Source: Onthophagus taurus (Eukaryota; Arthropoda; Insecta; Coleoptera; Scarabaeidae). From it: a stretch of 64,000 nt of DNA. Both the position numbers and the translations under genes were made by a program. The stretch is taken from the NCBI RefSeq assembly GCF_036711975.1, contig NC_091967.1, forward strand, positions 7,874,001 through 7,938,000, written 5' to 3'. Positions within the stretch are counted from its first letter, which is position 1; the number at the start of each line of letters is the position of its first letter. Positions 52,101-63,001 of the stretch are shown here, in pieces. The notes below the pieces were generated by a model, which saw only the letters and a program-made list of their open reading frames with translations, searched no databases and was not told the DNA's origin.

Positions 52101-54067
52101 TTAAAATACCGGGAATTTCATAGAACTCGCAATACAGGGTCGGTGATATGTATGGAAACGGTCGGTTATCTCCTAAAGTAAGATAGCTAGCAAAAACCCC
52201 TTAACACATCTTGCGCGGGCACTTTGCCGCCAAGGTCTTACGGTGTAGCGGGTATCAATACCATGCAAAACGAGTTTAGTCGTTTCCCGCTGAAGATGTG
52301 AAATCCGCGCAAAACGAGTTTAGTCGAGTTTATGTGTTAAGATACAATAGTTTTAGTGTTTTTTAAATCTATTACAATAAAGACAAATTAAGTATACAAG
52401 GTCAGTCAAAAAGTTATGACGAAACCAAGTTGCGTTTTCTTTAATGGAACACCTGTATATTGTTTGGTTCATCTCGAAATTCTAAACAAAATTCATGTAG
52501 CACAGCATAAACCTAAACTTAACCGTTTTCGAGATATTGAACTTTAAAAATCACTCTTATAAATTACACAAAAATATTTTTGTCAATTATATTCATAATT
52601 CATCCAGGTACCTTTGAAAGTATTACATGAATTTCGTTTAGAAACTCGAGATGAACTGAAATTTGGAATAATATACAGAGTGTTCCATTAAAGAAAACGT
52701 AATTATGTTTCGTCATAAGTGAATGACTTGATTTAATTTGTCTTTATTGTAATAAATTTTAAAAAACACTAAACCTTAAATGATTACAATGCGTTCTGAG
52801 CAATTTCTTCGGTCATTGAGAAGCGAAAAATACTCACAATGCGTTGATGGTATTTAGATTTACTCAATAGACGAAATTAACCAATTTTGCACATGGACAC
52901 CAAAAGGTACCAAGAACGCGTTGTGAGTATTTAACGTTTATTCAAAACACGTTGTGGACACCAAAAAGTATCCACAACGTGATGTGAGTATTTCACGGTT
53001 TCTGGGTAAAAATTTCGGACAATATCCGAAGTTGGATATTGCGAGTAACAGATATATATTTTTGTATATTACATCTTAAGTGAAATTCACTGTATTTTCC
53101 GTTAGGTGGATCAGATCCACGAGAAGACGAACTCAAAGGAAAGTCGGTTGTTGTTGATACAGTTTGGAGTTTTGATCCTGTTCAAAGAAGTTGGTTTAGT
53201 GAGGGTAGTTTACGAGTGCGTAGAAAAAACTTTGGATTAGTCGCTATTAAACAAAATATGTACGCTATTGGAGGACAAGATAAACATGCAAGGACTTTAT
53301 CATCAGTTGAAAAATATAACCCGACGAGTGGTACTTGGGAATTTCAAGCGCCCATGTTAACTGCAAGAATGGGACTTTGTTGTGCAAAACATAAAGAAAA
53401 AATTTGGGCCGTTGGTGGAATGTCCGGATCGAAAAAAAAACCTTTAAGCGAATGCGTTGAAGTTTATGACCCAGATAAAAATCAGTACATACAATTTTGT
53501 TGTTTTTTTTTTTTCATAACCACACCTTATTACCCTAAAATTTTATCTTTTTAGATGGACTGAAATATCAAGAATACGATTTCCTCGTTGTTTTGCTACA
53601 CTCTTTTCAATGTCTGATAAGCTCTACTTGATTGGAGGGGCTGGAAAAACGAACGATAGAGATAAAACAACGAGTAGTGTAAAAGAAATTGATTTATGGA
53701 ATGAGGAATTAAGAGAATGGGAGTGCAAAACAGAAATGTCAATACCGAGGCATGGCCATTGTGTGGCTTATTTGGGTACACAGATTCTAATTATTGGTGG
53801 TGTTACTACGGTTTATATGAGAGCTTTAAGTAATACTGAATGTTATTGTACCAGTAGAGGTAAAAATACTAAAAATATACACAACCTTATTTTTTTACTT
53901 TGACTTGGTGATACAAAATTTGATTCCGCCATCTCTTAGTTGTCACCCAAATCTGAAATTATTTTTAAATATTTTTTTAAGGAACTTGGGTTCGAGGTAT
54001 AGCTTGCTTACCAACGACTTTATCAGGACATGCAGCTGTAACATTACCCCCGGCTGTTTTAATGTAG
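49130..54067 (+). CDS. BTB-BACK-IQ-kelch protein
   Basis: Exons: 49130-49222, 49317-49552, 49611-49731, 49820-49949, 50002-50443, 50496-50877, 51346-51716, 51772-52067, 53106-53484, 53555-53859 and 53982-54067, all in phase. The BTB domain (VLQCYSEVFHTY, AFIYEWMITGDPSY, NAAKYLKI) is followed by BACK (AFLLYIDAKEKNLPEVRELM, VNCEMEVFMSAVRWLKQDW). A Gln/Ser-rich linker (QQQQQLQQQQQSSS) comes next, then an IQ calmodulin-binding motif (IIQIAFRAYLARKQIKRR). About five or six kelch blades close the protein (MVFGGIDPHSG, RVYIVGGSDP, MYAIGGQDKHA, IWAVGGMSGS, LYLIGGAGK, ILIIGG). The BTB-BACK-kelch class usually acts as a Cullin-3 substrate adaptor. Whether this one does is inference, and the IQ insertion is unusual. 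Reading through the donor at 50878 would instead give a shorter protein stopping at 50943, without the propeller. Confidence 0.88.
52107..53095 (-). mobile_element. Terminal-inverted-repeat element, copy 3, with nested insert
   Basis: The ends match the other two copies (TACCGGGAATTTCATAGAAC at the left, CTTAAGTGAAATTCACTGTA at the right), but the interior differs. From 52135 it carries a module beginning CAGGGTCGGTGATATG and a long fold-back element. The interior also repeats words such as ACACCAAAAAGTATCCACAA near 52900-52980. No transposase is present. Confidence 0.75.
52354..52774. mobile_element. Fold-back element nested in copy 3
   Basis: Long inverted arms of about 170 bp. Both arms, read inward, contain TTACAATAAAGACAAATTAA, TTATGACGAAAC, TTTTCTTTAATGGAACAC and AAATTCATGTA. 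The loop is AT-rich. It has no coding capacity. Confidence 0.85.
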
Positions 54068-54725
54068 TAATTTAGAAGTAGTAAACTAAATTGGAGTTGT
54101 TTTTCTGGTATATAAAACCTTGTACGTTCGGATGTTAGATGTCGCTACTAAAAGTTGGTTTTACACCGCCCAAACGAAAGGACAAATGGAATTATTTTCG
54201 TTCATTTGCGAGTTCAGCATTGATTTTTTTTGGATTACCCCTCGTGTATTTAATTTTTAAATAAAAACAATCAATCAAGTTATTTTTTTAATTTAAATAA
54301 AAGCGAGTAAATTCGATTTATTTTAGGTTAGTAAAATTGACGTTTCCAAAAATTGCTTAGTGTAAATGGTACCTTTAAAGTTATTTCGTGCTAAAGGTGG
54401 GTGTGTGTTGTGATTCATACTTCATCTACAATTAATTCCCAATCGAAGTGTGTAATTCTTTGGTGTTAAGGGTATGTATCGTGTGTTTTAACTAATTTTC
54501 CTTCGATTAATTGCGTTGGATAAGAACTTTTTATTTCGGGATTCAAATCACGAATGAAAACATAATCCAAATGTCGATGAACCTTCGATACAAGATGGTG
54601 GATTTCTTATTTCTTTGTGCGTGGGAGAAATAACCACTTCAATATCAAAATCCATTATCAGTGTTACACGTTTAATTAAAATTATTATTTTTTATGGTTT
54701 TAGTTGCAAAACCTCTTGCATCACC
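54068..54725 (+). promoter_or_regulatory. Promoter and 5' UTR region of armadillo
   Basis: No coding exon seen. A pyrimidine-rich acceptor (ATGGTTTTAG) at about 54702 lies just before the arm ATG, so at least one noncoding exon should lie upstream, probably between 54090 and 54480. The end of the kelch gene must also lie at the left edge of this stretch. Confidence 0.45.
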
Positions 54726-57700
54726 ATGAGTTACATGCAGTCGAATCAAAACAGATCAAGTACGATTATTTTAGTGTTTATTTTTGATCATTTTTAATTA
54801 AATTTTGATTTAGTATCGCACGGGAATTACCAGGGTCCCGGGGATCTTCCAATGAATTCTCCAAAAGAGCAAACCCTAATGTGGCAGCAAAACTCCTATT
54901 TAGGAGTTGATTCCGGAATTAATTCCGGAGCTGCCACACAAGTACCTTCGTTAAGTGGTAAAGAAGATGAAGAAATGGATCTATTCGATTTGGATCAAGG
55001 TTATAATCAAGGATTTACACAAGATCAGGTTGATGGTAAGATTATTATTGTAACAAATGATTCAAAAAGATCTTATCACTTTATTTTTGATAAGATTTCA
55101 TTATTTAATGAAAAATTAAAAAAAAAAAACTATTTTTTCTAGAAATGAATAGTCAACTAAATCAAACTCGTTCACAAAGAGTGCGAGCAGCAATGTTTCC
55201 TGAAACTCTCGACGAAGGTATTGAGATACCATCAACTCAATTTGATCAACAACATCAAACAGCTGTACAGCGTTTAGCTGAACCAAGTCAGATGTTAAAA
55301 CACGCCGTAGTTAACTTAATTAACTACCAAGATGATGCTGATTTAGCAACTCGGGCGATTCCCGAATTGATTAAACTTTTAAATGATGAAGATCAAGTTG
55401 TGGTATCTCAAGCTGCGATGATGGTTCATCAATTATCGAAGAAGGAGGCGTCTCGTCATGCTATTATGAATAGTCCACAAATGGTGGCGGCTTTAGTACG
55501 AGCAATATCTAACTCTAATGATTTAGAAACTACAAAAGGTGCCGTTGGTACATTACATAAATTGTCTCATCATCGACAAGGTTTACTCGCCATCTTTAAA
55601 AGTGGTGGAATACCGGCTTTGGTTAAATTATTGAGCTCCCCTGTTGAAAGCGTTTTATTTTACGCTATAACCACATTGCATAATTTGTTGTTGCATCAAG
55701 ATGGTTCGAAAATGGCGGTTCGTTTAGCCGGGGGTTTACAAAAAATGGTTGCTTTATTACAAAGAAATAATGTTAAATTTTTGGCAATCGTAACCGATTG
55801 TCTTCAAATTCTTGCTTACGGAAATCAAGAAAGCAAATTGATTATATTAGCATCTCAAGGTCCCATTGAATTAGTTCGAATCATGCGTTCCTACGATTAT
55901 GAGAAGCTACTTTGGACAACATCGAGAGTTTTAAAAGTACTTTCGGTTTGTTCAAGCAATAAACCAGCCATAGTTGAAGCTGGAGGAATGCAAGCGCTCG
56001 CCATGCATTTAGGGAATTCATCCCAACGTCTCGTTCAAAACTGTTTGTGGACATTACGCAATTTATCAGATGCAGCAACAAAAGTTGATGGACTCGAAGG
56101 TCTTCTTCACTCTTTAGTTCAAGTACTCGCTTCCTCCGACGTTAACGTTGTTACTTGCGCCGCCGGTATTCTTTCAAATTTAACCTGCAACAATCAGCGT
56201 AATAAAGCGACGGTTTGCCAAGTTGGAGGCGTAGATGCTTTGGTTCGGACGATTGTTAACGCCGGAGATCGTGAGGAAATAACAGAACCGGCTGTATGCG
56301 CACTGCGGCATTTAACTTCGAGACATGTAGAATCGGAGATGGCTCAAAACGCTGTCAGATTAAATTATGGCATACAGATTATTGTGAAACTTTTAAATCC
56401 ACCATCACGTTGGCCCCTTGTTAAAGCCGTTATTGGGTTAATAAGAAATTTGGCTCTCTGTCCGGCTAATCATGCCCCGTTAAGGGAATATGGAGCAATT
56501 CATCACCTTGTACAACTATTAATGAGAGCTTTCCAAGACACCCAAAGAGTTAGCGTAAGTGGGTTTAATTCAAGAATCAACATGTCGCTTAAAAATCGAC
56601 AATTTTTTTTTAATCGACGGGAATTAATCACTCATGTAAGCCGTTACAAATAAAAAAAATGCGGAAAAGTGTAAAACTTACCGAAAAATCACTTTAAAGT
56701 TTTGACGTGACTTCATTGACCATGCTAACCATATACAGGGTCGCTGATATGCATGGAAACGGTCGGTTATCTCCTAAAGTAAGATAGCTAGCAAAAATGT
56801 TAAGATACAAAAGTTTTAGTATTTTTTAAATCTATTACAATAAAGATAAATTAAGTATACAGGTCAGTCAAAAAGTTATGACGAAACAAGTTACGTTTTC
56901 TTTAATGAAACACCTGTATATATTGTTCCATATTTCAGTTCATCACAAAATTCATGTAGTATATCATAAACCTAAACTTATTCGTTTTACAGATATTGAA
57001 CTTTTAAAAATTTACGAATTTATCTATACTACTAATTAAGTGACGTAATTTATCTTTGGGCGCAAATAGATAACCTAAGCCTTGACGTCATAGAGATGGG
57101 CGGAGCTTATACCGACTCCAAACATTTTCGATAAATCGCCAAAAAATGTCATTTAAAATGTCACTTAGGGCCGGTTTATCAATATGGAGTTAAATCTGTT
57201 AGATACGAAACTGATGGATATACTTGCCTAACAGTTAACCTCACAATCAGTGAAGCGTTTATCCAGCAACTTTCTACATGACAGGCAGCAAACTACAAGA
57301 TAGAAAATAGATGGTACCCCTGAGTGTTAATTTTAGAAACGAAAGTGAAACGTGATTGGGCAAATTTGAATAATTAACATTAGTTTGTAAAGTTGATATA
57401 AACAGCTGATCGTGTTTTGGAGATTAACGATCAAATTTTTTGGGTCATTTCACATTGATTAAAGAAATATCGTCGATTTTTAAGCCGCATGATGATTCTT
57501 GAATTTTTCCGCGTAAGAGGAAAATTAATTTTTGTATTTTTAGCGTGCTAGTGTAGCTAGTGGTGGTAATCAACCTCCTGGAACATACGCGGATGGTGTT
57601 CGCATGGAGGAGATTGTTGAAGGAACTGTTGGGGCATTACACATTTTAGCGAGGGAATCCCATAATCGTGCCATAATCCGTCAACAAGCGGTCATACCGA

Positions 57701-59037
57701 TATTCGTGCAACTTCTTTTTAATGACATTGAAAATATTCAAAGAGTAGCCGCCGGAGTTCTTTGTGAATTAGCAGCGGATAAAGAAGGAGCGGAAATTAT
57801 TGAACAAGAAGGAGCTACAGCACCGCTAACGGAGCTTTTACATTCTCGAAATGAAGGCAAATGATTTATTTTTATTATGTTTCGATTTCTTATATTTTAT
57901 TTTAGGTGTTGCAACGTACGCTGCAGCTGTTTTGTTTAGAATGAGTGAAGATAAACCGCAAGATTATAAAAAGAGGCTTTCAATAGAATTAACAAATTCG
58001 TTATTCCGAGAGGAGAATCTTTGGAATGCTGAATTGGGAATGGCCCCAGATTTGCAGGTAAATACAAATAATATTAATTAATATTTTAAAATATTAAATT
58101 AAAAAAGAAATAATAAATATGTTCTATCAATTTTTATTACAATGAATCATCAGTTGTTATAAGACAAGGTAAGTTTATAAAAAGTTTTGTTATCGTTTTG
58201 TAAATTATAAAGCTTTTCTTAGCATAGTAAATTATTATTAGATTTATTTTTATTTAGTTAATTTTTTTTCGTTTTTCTTTTTGTGTTTGCATCTCTTTTT
58301 TACGGTTATTTTAGGACATTTTGAGTCCTGATCAGCCATATGATTTATATGGTCAAGGCCCCCCAAGCGTTCCAAGCCCACACGGAGGCCGTCCTTTTCA
58401 ACAACAAGGTAATTTTTTTTAAGTTACAAGAAAAAATATTTTTAATTTGTGTATTTCTCTTATATTCATTAAAAGCTTTTGAGTGTTTACATTTTTGTTT
58501 GATTTCTGTGTTTGTTTTTATTAAGAAATCGAAAGTGTTATACATAACCTCATTATTCTTAAGGGTGAGCATCAATAAAATTATTAACAAAATTTTTATT
58601 TTTGTATTTAGCATGCTAAACATAATTATAAAATCTTTAATAAAACTTAAAATTTAATTAAGTTTTTGAAAGATGAATTTTGACATTTAACCTCATAAAA
58701 TAATTTTTTTTAAAGGTTAAATGTCAAGATTTGACGTTTAATCTTTTTAACTCAAATTTTGACATTTAACCTAAAAAAAAATTATTTTTATTTTTCTTTT
58801 ATTAAAATTAAGAATTATTTACTGATTTTTTTTGTAGGTTATGACCAGATACCAATAGATATGCAAAGTTTAGAGATTGGTTCGCACGGTGGAGGTAACG
58901 GTTCGACTTACAGTGGTGTTGATCCGATGGACGTTGGCTGCGCGGACCCCGACCTAAATTTCGATCATATTGAGCAACTTCCCACACCACCCCAAGATAA
59001 TAACCAAGCTGCTGCTTGGTACGACACCGACTTATAA
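54726..59037 (+). CDS. arm: Armadillo / beta-catenin
   Basis: Core of canonical Wnt signalling and of adherens junctions, in cytoplasm, cell cortex and nucleus. Exons 54726-54759, 54814-55035, 55143-56554, 57544-57856, 57906-58057, 58315-58408 and 58838-59037 join in frame to 808 residues. The N-terminus has the degron [20 protein letters not shown], in which the Ser/Thr positions equivalent to beta-catenin S33, S37, T41 and S45 are all kept. The alpha-catenin-binding helix region and twelve arm repeats follow (for example [20 protein letters not shown] and [19 protein letters not shown]), then the C-terminal helix and a tail ending [12 protein letters not shown], a PDZ-binding end. One stretch is unlike other arthropod copies: [17 protein letters not shown], where the near-invariant form is CTAGTLHNLSHHR, and ASQGP replaces ASGGP. 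The intron after 57856 uses a GC donor. This may be one of two paralogues. Confidence 0.97.
56555..57543 (+). other. armadillo intron with repeat insert
   Basis: A 989-bp GT-AG intron between the exon ending QRVS and the one starting [10 protein letters not shown]. Its left third carries the repeat module also found in the kelch intron. The remainder has no recognisable feature. Confidence 0.85.
56736..57003. repeat. Repeat module shared with the kelch-gene intron
   Basis: It begins ACAGGGTCGCTGATATGCAT and continues ACGGTCGGTTATCTCCTAAA, GTTATGACGAAACAAG and AACCTAAACTTATTCG. The same words occur in the same order at 52135-52545. The right arm of the fold-back is absent here, so it is a half copy. 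Confidence 0.85.
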
Positions 59038-59690
59038 AAAAAATAACAAAAACCTTTTTCTTATTTTCTTTTAATAATGTGTATTGTGCATTTATTATTA
59101 TTATAATTTACGATAAGTATGTTAGTGAGGTTATTTTTTTTATTAATTTGGAATTATTGTAACGAGGGTGTCGCGTTTTAGAAATATATCAAACTTTTTG
59201 AGAAACGGAATTAATTTTAGAAATTGTCGTTGTAAATTTAGAAACCGCCCTTAAATGTATTATAACGATAATTTTTTCTTTTTTATACGTGTGTGTACGA
59301 GGATTGAGATAAACGGTAAAGAAATAAATAGTTTTCCCGTGTCCTTTCGGTAGAGTTTTAAACAGTAATCGACATCAGTATTTATAGGCTAAAATATCAT
59401 GTTAATCATAATTATTCAAGACGTAGTCGTAGAAAATGTTTCTTGTATTTTTCTTGTAGTAGGGCGCTTAAAGTTTTACATAACCCAAGTTGTTTCAGAT
59501 AATTTCAATTTATTTCTTTCGTTATAATTATTGGTATTATTATCATTGCTTGTAATCAACTCTTTCTCTCTCAATTTTCATTCAATTCGATAACGAACAG
59601 GGTAGAACTTTTTAAGGGCACTGCCTTTATTATTATAAATAAAGAAAATGCATGTGTAATAAAAAAATAATGTGAAAGAATAAATAAAAA
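59038..59690 (+). other. armadillo 3' UTR
   Basis: AT-rich sequence after the stop, with polyadenylation signals (AATAAA) near 59637 and 59680. It gives a 3' UTR of roughly 600-660 nt. Confidence 0.65.
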
Positions 59691-59739
59691 CAAATTCTCG
59701 TCTATACAACTTTGTTTTATTTAAGAATTCTTAAAATGC

Positions 59740-60900
59740 CATGCAGATTCCTGCGTAGGCGTTAATCTCTTTTAATATCAGATGGTTCTATTATGTGCAG
59801 CATTCTGTAATGTTTGGAAATTCTGTATATCGATATTTCTTAGCCATGATAATTTCAGCTATCTTTCTTTTTTCGATATTTTCAAAAATTTTTCGTTCTC
59901 CTAGACCGGCCCTAGAACGTCTTCGTTACTCAGGTAATCAACCCAAGACAGCTCCTACATTAGCTGCAGGATCCCCACATTTCGAAGTCACTTAGAAAGG
60001 CTTGTTTTAACTTGTTCAATCCTGCATCTTATCTCTTGATCTGGGTTCCATCCCTCATTGATCATGCATGTCAAGTATCTAAATTGTTTAAAGTGTATTC
60101 GAGTGTGTGGAGCATCATTCTTACTAACCACCATAAGTTTGGTTTTGTGGATGTTAACTTTTAAACCTCGTCTTTGGCTTTTTTCGTTAACCAGGTTTAG
60201 TAGGTTTTGCAGATATTGTTAATGGAGTTCCATTTATTTTAATTCCAAAGGGACTATTCGAGATTGAGTCAGAGAATGCTCTTTCTACGTATAGGTAGAA
60301 CAGCATTGGGGACAGGATACACCATTGGCGAACGCCATTTTTGATTTCAAAATCCTCAGTTGTTCCAGCGTTATTTACTCGGACTTCCGCTTTTTGGTAC
60401 CAACATAAATTACCAATCAGTCGTATATCCTTTGCATCCAGTCCCAGAACTCGTAAAAGATTGTGTTTAATGTTGTCAAATGCCTTCTCATAGTAGATGA
60501 AGCACATAAAGACGTCCTTTCTCTGATCTTGGCAATTCCGCACCAGTGTCTGGAGACTAAACATGGCTTCTCTGGTTTTAAATCCAAACTGACTAGCTTC
60601 ACTTGCTAAACTTGCTTCCTCATATTTTTGATAAAGCCTTGTATGTAGAATTCGAAGGAAAAGTTTTAGAAAGTGACTCATTAAACTAATCAGACGATAT
60701 TCTTTACACGAGGTTGCATTATTTGATTTTGGTAGTGTGACGAACGTAGAGTGGAGCCAGTCCTCAGGGAAGTGTCAGAATTATAGATGTTGTTGAATAA
60801 TCGTTTCAAGACGTTAATTAAGTGAAACTTCTCCAAATACATATCATCATGGCCTCCCATAACTGCAACTCCCTCATAATTAATCAGAGAAAGCATTTAA
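59740..60900 (-). mobile_element. Non-LTR retrotransposon remnant (reverse transcriptase to C-terminus)
   Basis: Read on the minus strand: KFHLINVLKRLFNNIYNS, then EYRLISLMSHFLKLFLRI, ASQFGFKTREAMFSLQTLVR, VFMCFIYYEKAFDNIKHNLL (palm motif), GVRQWCILSPMLFYLYVERA, and further left LKVNIHKTKLMVVSKNDAP and FRYLTCMINEGWNPDQEIRC. The catalytic YADD block is not readable: between SAKPTKPG and LNLVNEKSQRRG the expected residues are lost. The longest uninterrupted frame is 164 codons (60187-60681). The endonuclease domain is absent, so the copy is 5'-truncated and dead. The clade was not assigned. Confidence 0.88.
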
Positions 60901-61208
60901 AAATAATTTCACTATAATTATTATTTACTTATGTAACAGAAACTGCATTTAATAACATAATTAATTTAAATAACCATAAATAAATTCACCAACATTGACC
61001 TGCGCAGAAAGAATCTGCGCATACAGTCAACACCTGCTCATTGTTGAGGCAAAATCCATACATATCTCGGATACATACCATCACGAACACGCGCTGTAGT
61101 GAACTTCCTCCTCCAATCGTTTCTTGTTTACGTGGAGTCTTTCGGACAACATCAATTTAATTTGTTTATAAGAAATTCTTTATTTGTCTGTTGTTGATAA
61201 ATCTAAAA
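60901..61208. promoter_or_regulatory. Upstream region of the 253-aa gene
   Basis: The 308 bp hold no frame of interest. The probable promoter of the gene starting at 61209 lies here. A short GCGCAGAAAGAATCTGCGCA palindrome occurs at about 61002-61021. Confidence 0.4.
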
Positions 61209-62428
61209 ATGGAAACTAAACTGGAACGTAAAAGAAACATAAATTCCTCTGGTCTTTTCGATTCTAGGTGAGTTCACAATCACTTGTTGCGTGTTTGGTG
61301 TAAATAAAAATGAAAAGAAACGTGCGGGGACGAAATGAAAAAGTAAAAATCGCGTGGCCCACATGGCTTGTTTAGATTTCAATTGGATTAATTGAGAAAT
61401 AAAGAATTGGAGCGTTTTCTCATAGGGGTCCCTCATGAAAGATTTGTTTCAGTAGCCCTTTGGAAACGATGGTCGATTGTATGGCAACCCAAACCGAAAA
61501 CGGTTTTATTCCACATTTAGCGAACCATTTATTCAATTTATTCTCCCCTGTTAATGTTACTTTAAAACTGGAGGATGTGCTAAAAATAGTTTGCAATTGG
61601 TCGGTAGGAATGAGCATTAAACAAACGATAATCTCTTTGAGTAAGTAAAACTTTAATTTAAAATAATTAATCCCTTTCTATTCTTATACTAAACACTTAT
61701 TACATAAGTCTAAATTACACTCTAATCTTATGTGTTTGTTGCTTTCTCTTCAAGGAGCAAAAAGAAATAAGGTAAATAAACAATGATTTGAATTGTTAAT
61801 TTATTCCTGATTATTTAATCTATGTTTGTTATTCACATTATTCTTTCCCAATAAAGGTGTCGGTGAAGAAATCGTTCGAAACGTTTACGATTACTGTTCC
61901 TCTTATGCTAAAAGTGTTAGCGGAAACGACGAAAATAAATTGGGGGGTGAATGTTCCGTAGTTATCATCGATATTTATCCCTACGGATGTGAAAAGTTTG
62001 GTTATCAAATCGATAGGAGTGATAAACCATTATTTTGTGCAGCAGAAATTAAGGTAATAATAATAATAATAATGTTACATTTAAAAGTTGATGTTTAATT
62101 GCATTTCAAGAATACTCCACCACGTTACCTTTTCGATGTAATGTTACACGAAGAGAAAAGTAAAGAACGTGACGATTGGTTGCTACAAACAATTCGAGAA
62201 ACCATAAAATCCTTATCTACAATTGTTGTTGACATAGAAGATGTGTTTTACGATCAGGAATCGGTGAATGCATTAAGAAATATGCAATATGTTGTCATTA
62301 GTTTGGAATCGTTGAAAAAACATGATACACAAGAACAATCGGTTATTGAAAATTTACAAACTATTTGGACTCCTGCTATGGATATGTATGACATTCCATT
62401 TTTCCCTGAAGAATTTGAAGAAAGATAG
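61209..62428 (+). CDS. Unrecognised 253-residue protein
   Basis: Four exons, 61209-61267, 61453-61640, 61857-62053 and 62111-62428, join in frame. I do not recognise the family. The N-terminus is basic (METKLERKRNINSSG). Next is a predicted helical part (GFIPHLANHLFNLF, LKLEDVLKIVCNWSVGMSIK), then an alpha/beta segment with a strand-like run (ECSVVIIDIYPYGCEKFGYQ). The C-terminal third alternates helix and strand (DWLLQTIRETIKSLSTIVVD, QYVVISLESLKKHD) and ends acidic (FFPEEFEER). There is no signal peptide or membrane segment, so it is probably a soluble intracellular protein. The protein-like composition and the phase-keeping splice sites make it a real gene. AATAAA near 62787 could end it, close to the convergent POP5 gene. 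Confidence 0.75.
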
Positions 62429-63001
62429 TTATTGAAAATTATATTTTTTCGATTTTTAAGTATGTATTTAGTTACCTTATGTATTTTTTTTAGTTATTGT
62501 GGAGGGATAAGTGATTAGTTTCATTTTTTTCTCTAATTTAACAATGAATTGACTCTAAAGATATTATATTGAGTACCTTTGTTTTTTACGATTCTTCCAT
62601 TTATTATTTTTTTTGATCTGTTACTAACTATTTTTGTTATTTCTTAAAGTTTTTTAGAAGCGTTACTCATTCTTGCATTATTATGTAGAAATTAAAAAAA
62701 GTTGTTGTTTTTTTGGCCAGTAGTTTCGCAATATTATGATGTAATATTTTAAATCGCTTTTAGACTCACATTACTTTAACAATTTAAATAAAAATAAACA
62801 TAGTTTTAAGCAATAATCTTATATCATGTTAATTACTGTGATTTAATAAATCAAAATATTGGTTTAATATAAAATTTGAGCTTTATTTTAATTACTTAAT
62901 TATTGTTTGTAATATAACCTCATTTCCCTCCACTTTAATCATACTTAAGCAATAATAATAAAACAAAATTATGAATTAAGATATCTTAATTTATTTTCTC
63001 T
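62429..63001. other. Convergent 3' region
   Basis: AT-rich 3' UTR sequence lies between two converging genes. The plus strand has AATAAA near 62787. The minus strand has AATAAA (plus TTTATT) near 62882 and 62990, so the two transcripts may overlap at their ends. Confidence 0.5.

Larger units (their letters stand above)
52068..53105 (+). other. GC-AG intron of the kelch gene filled by a transposable element
   Basis: The donor is GCAAGT after GTAG, and the acceptor is CCGTTAG. Only this choice joins VYIVG to GSDPREDE in frame. About 95% of the intron is the repeat element at 52107-53095. Confidence 0.85.

Noticed and set aside
58340..58657. Opposed frames over an armadillo exon and intron
   Set aside because: They read through intron sequence and are inconsistent with the conserved arm C-terminal frame.
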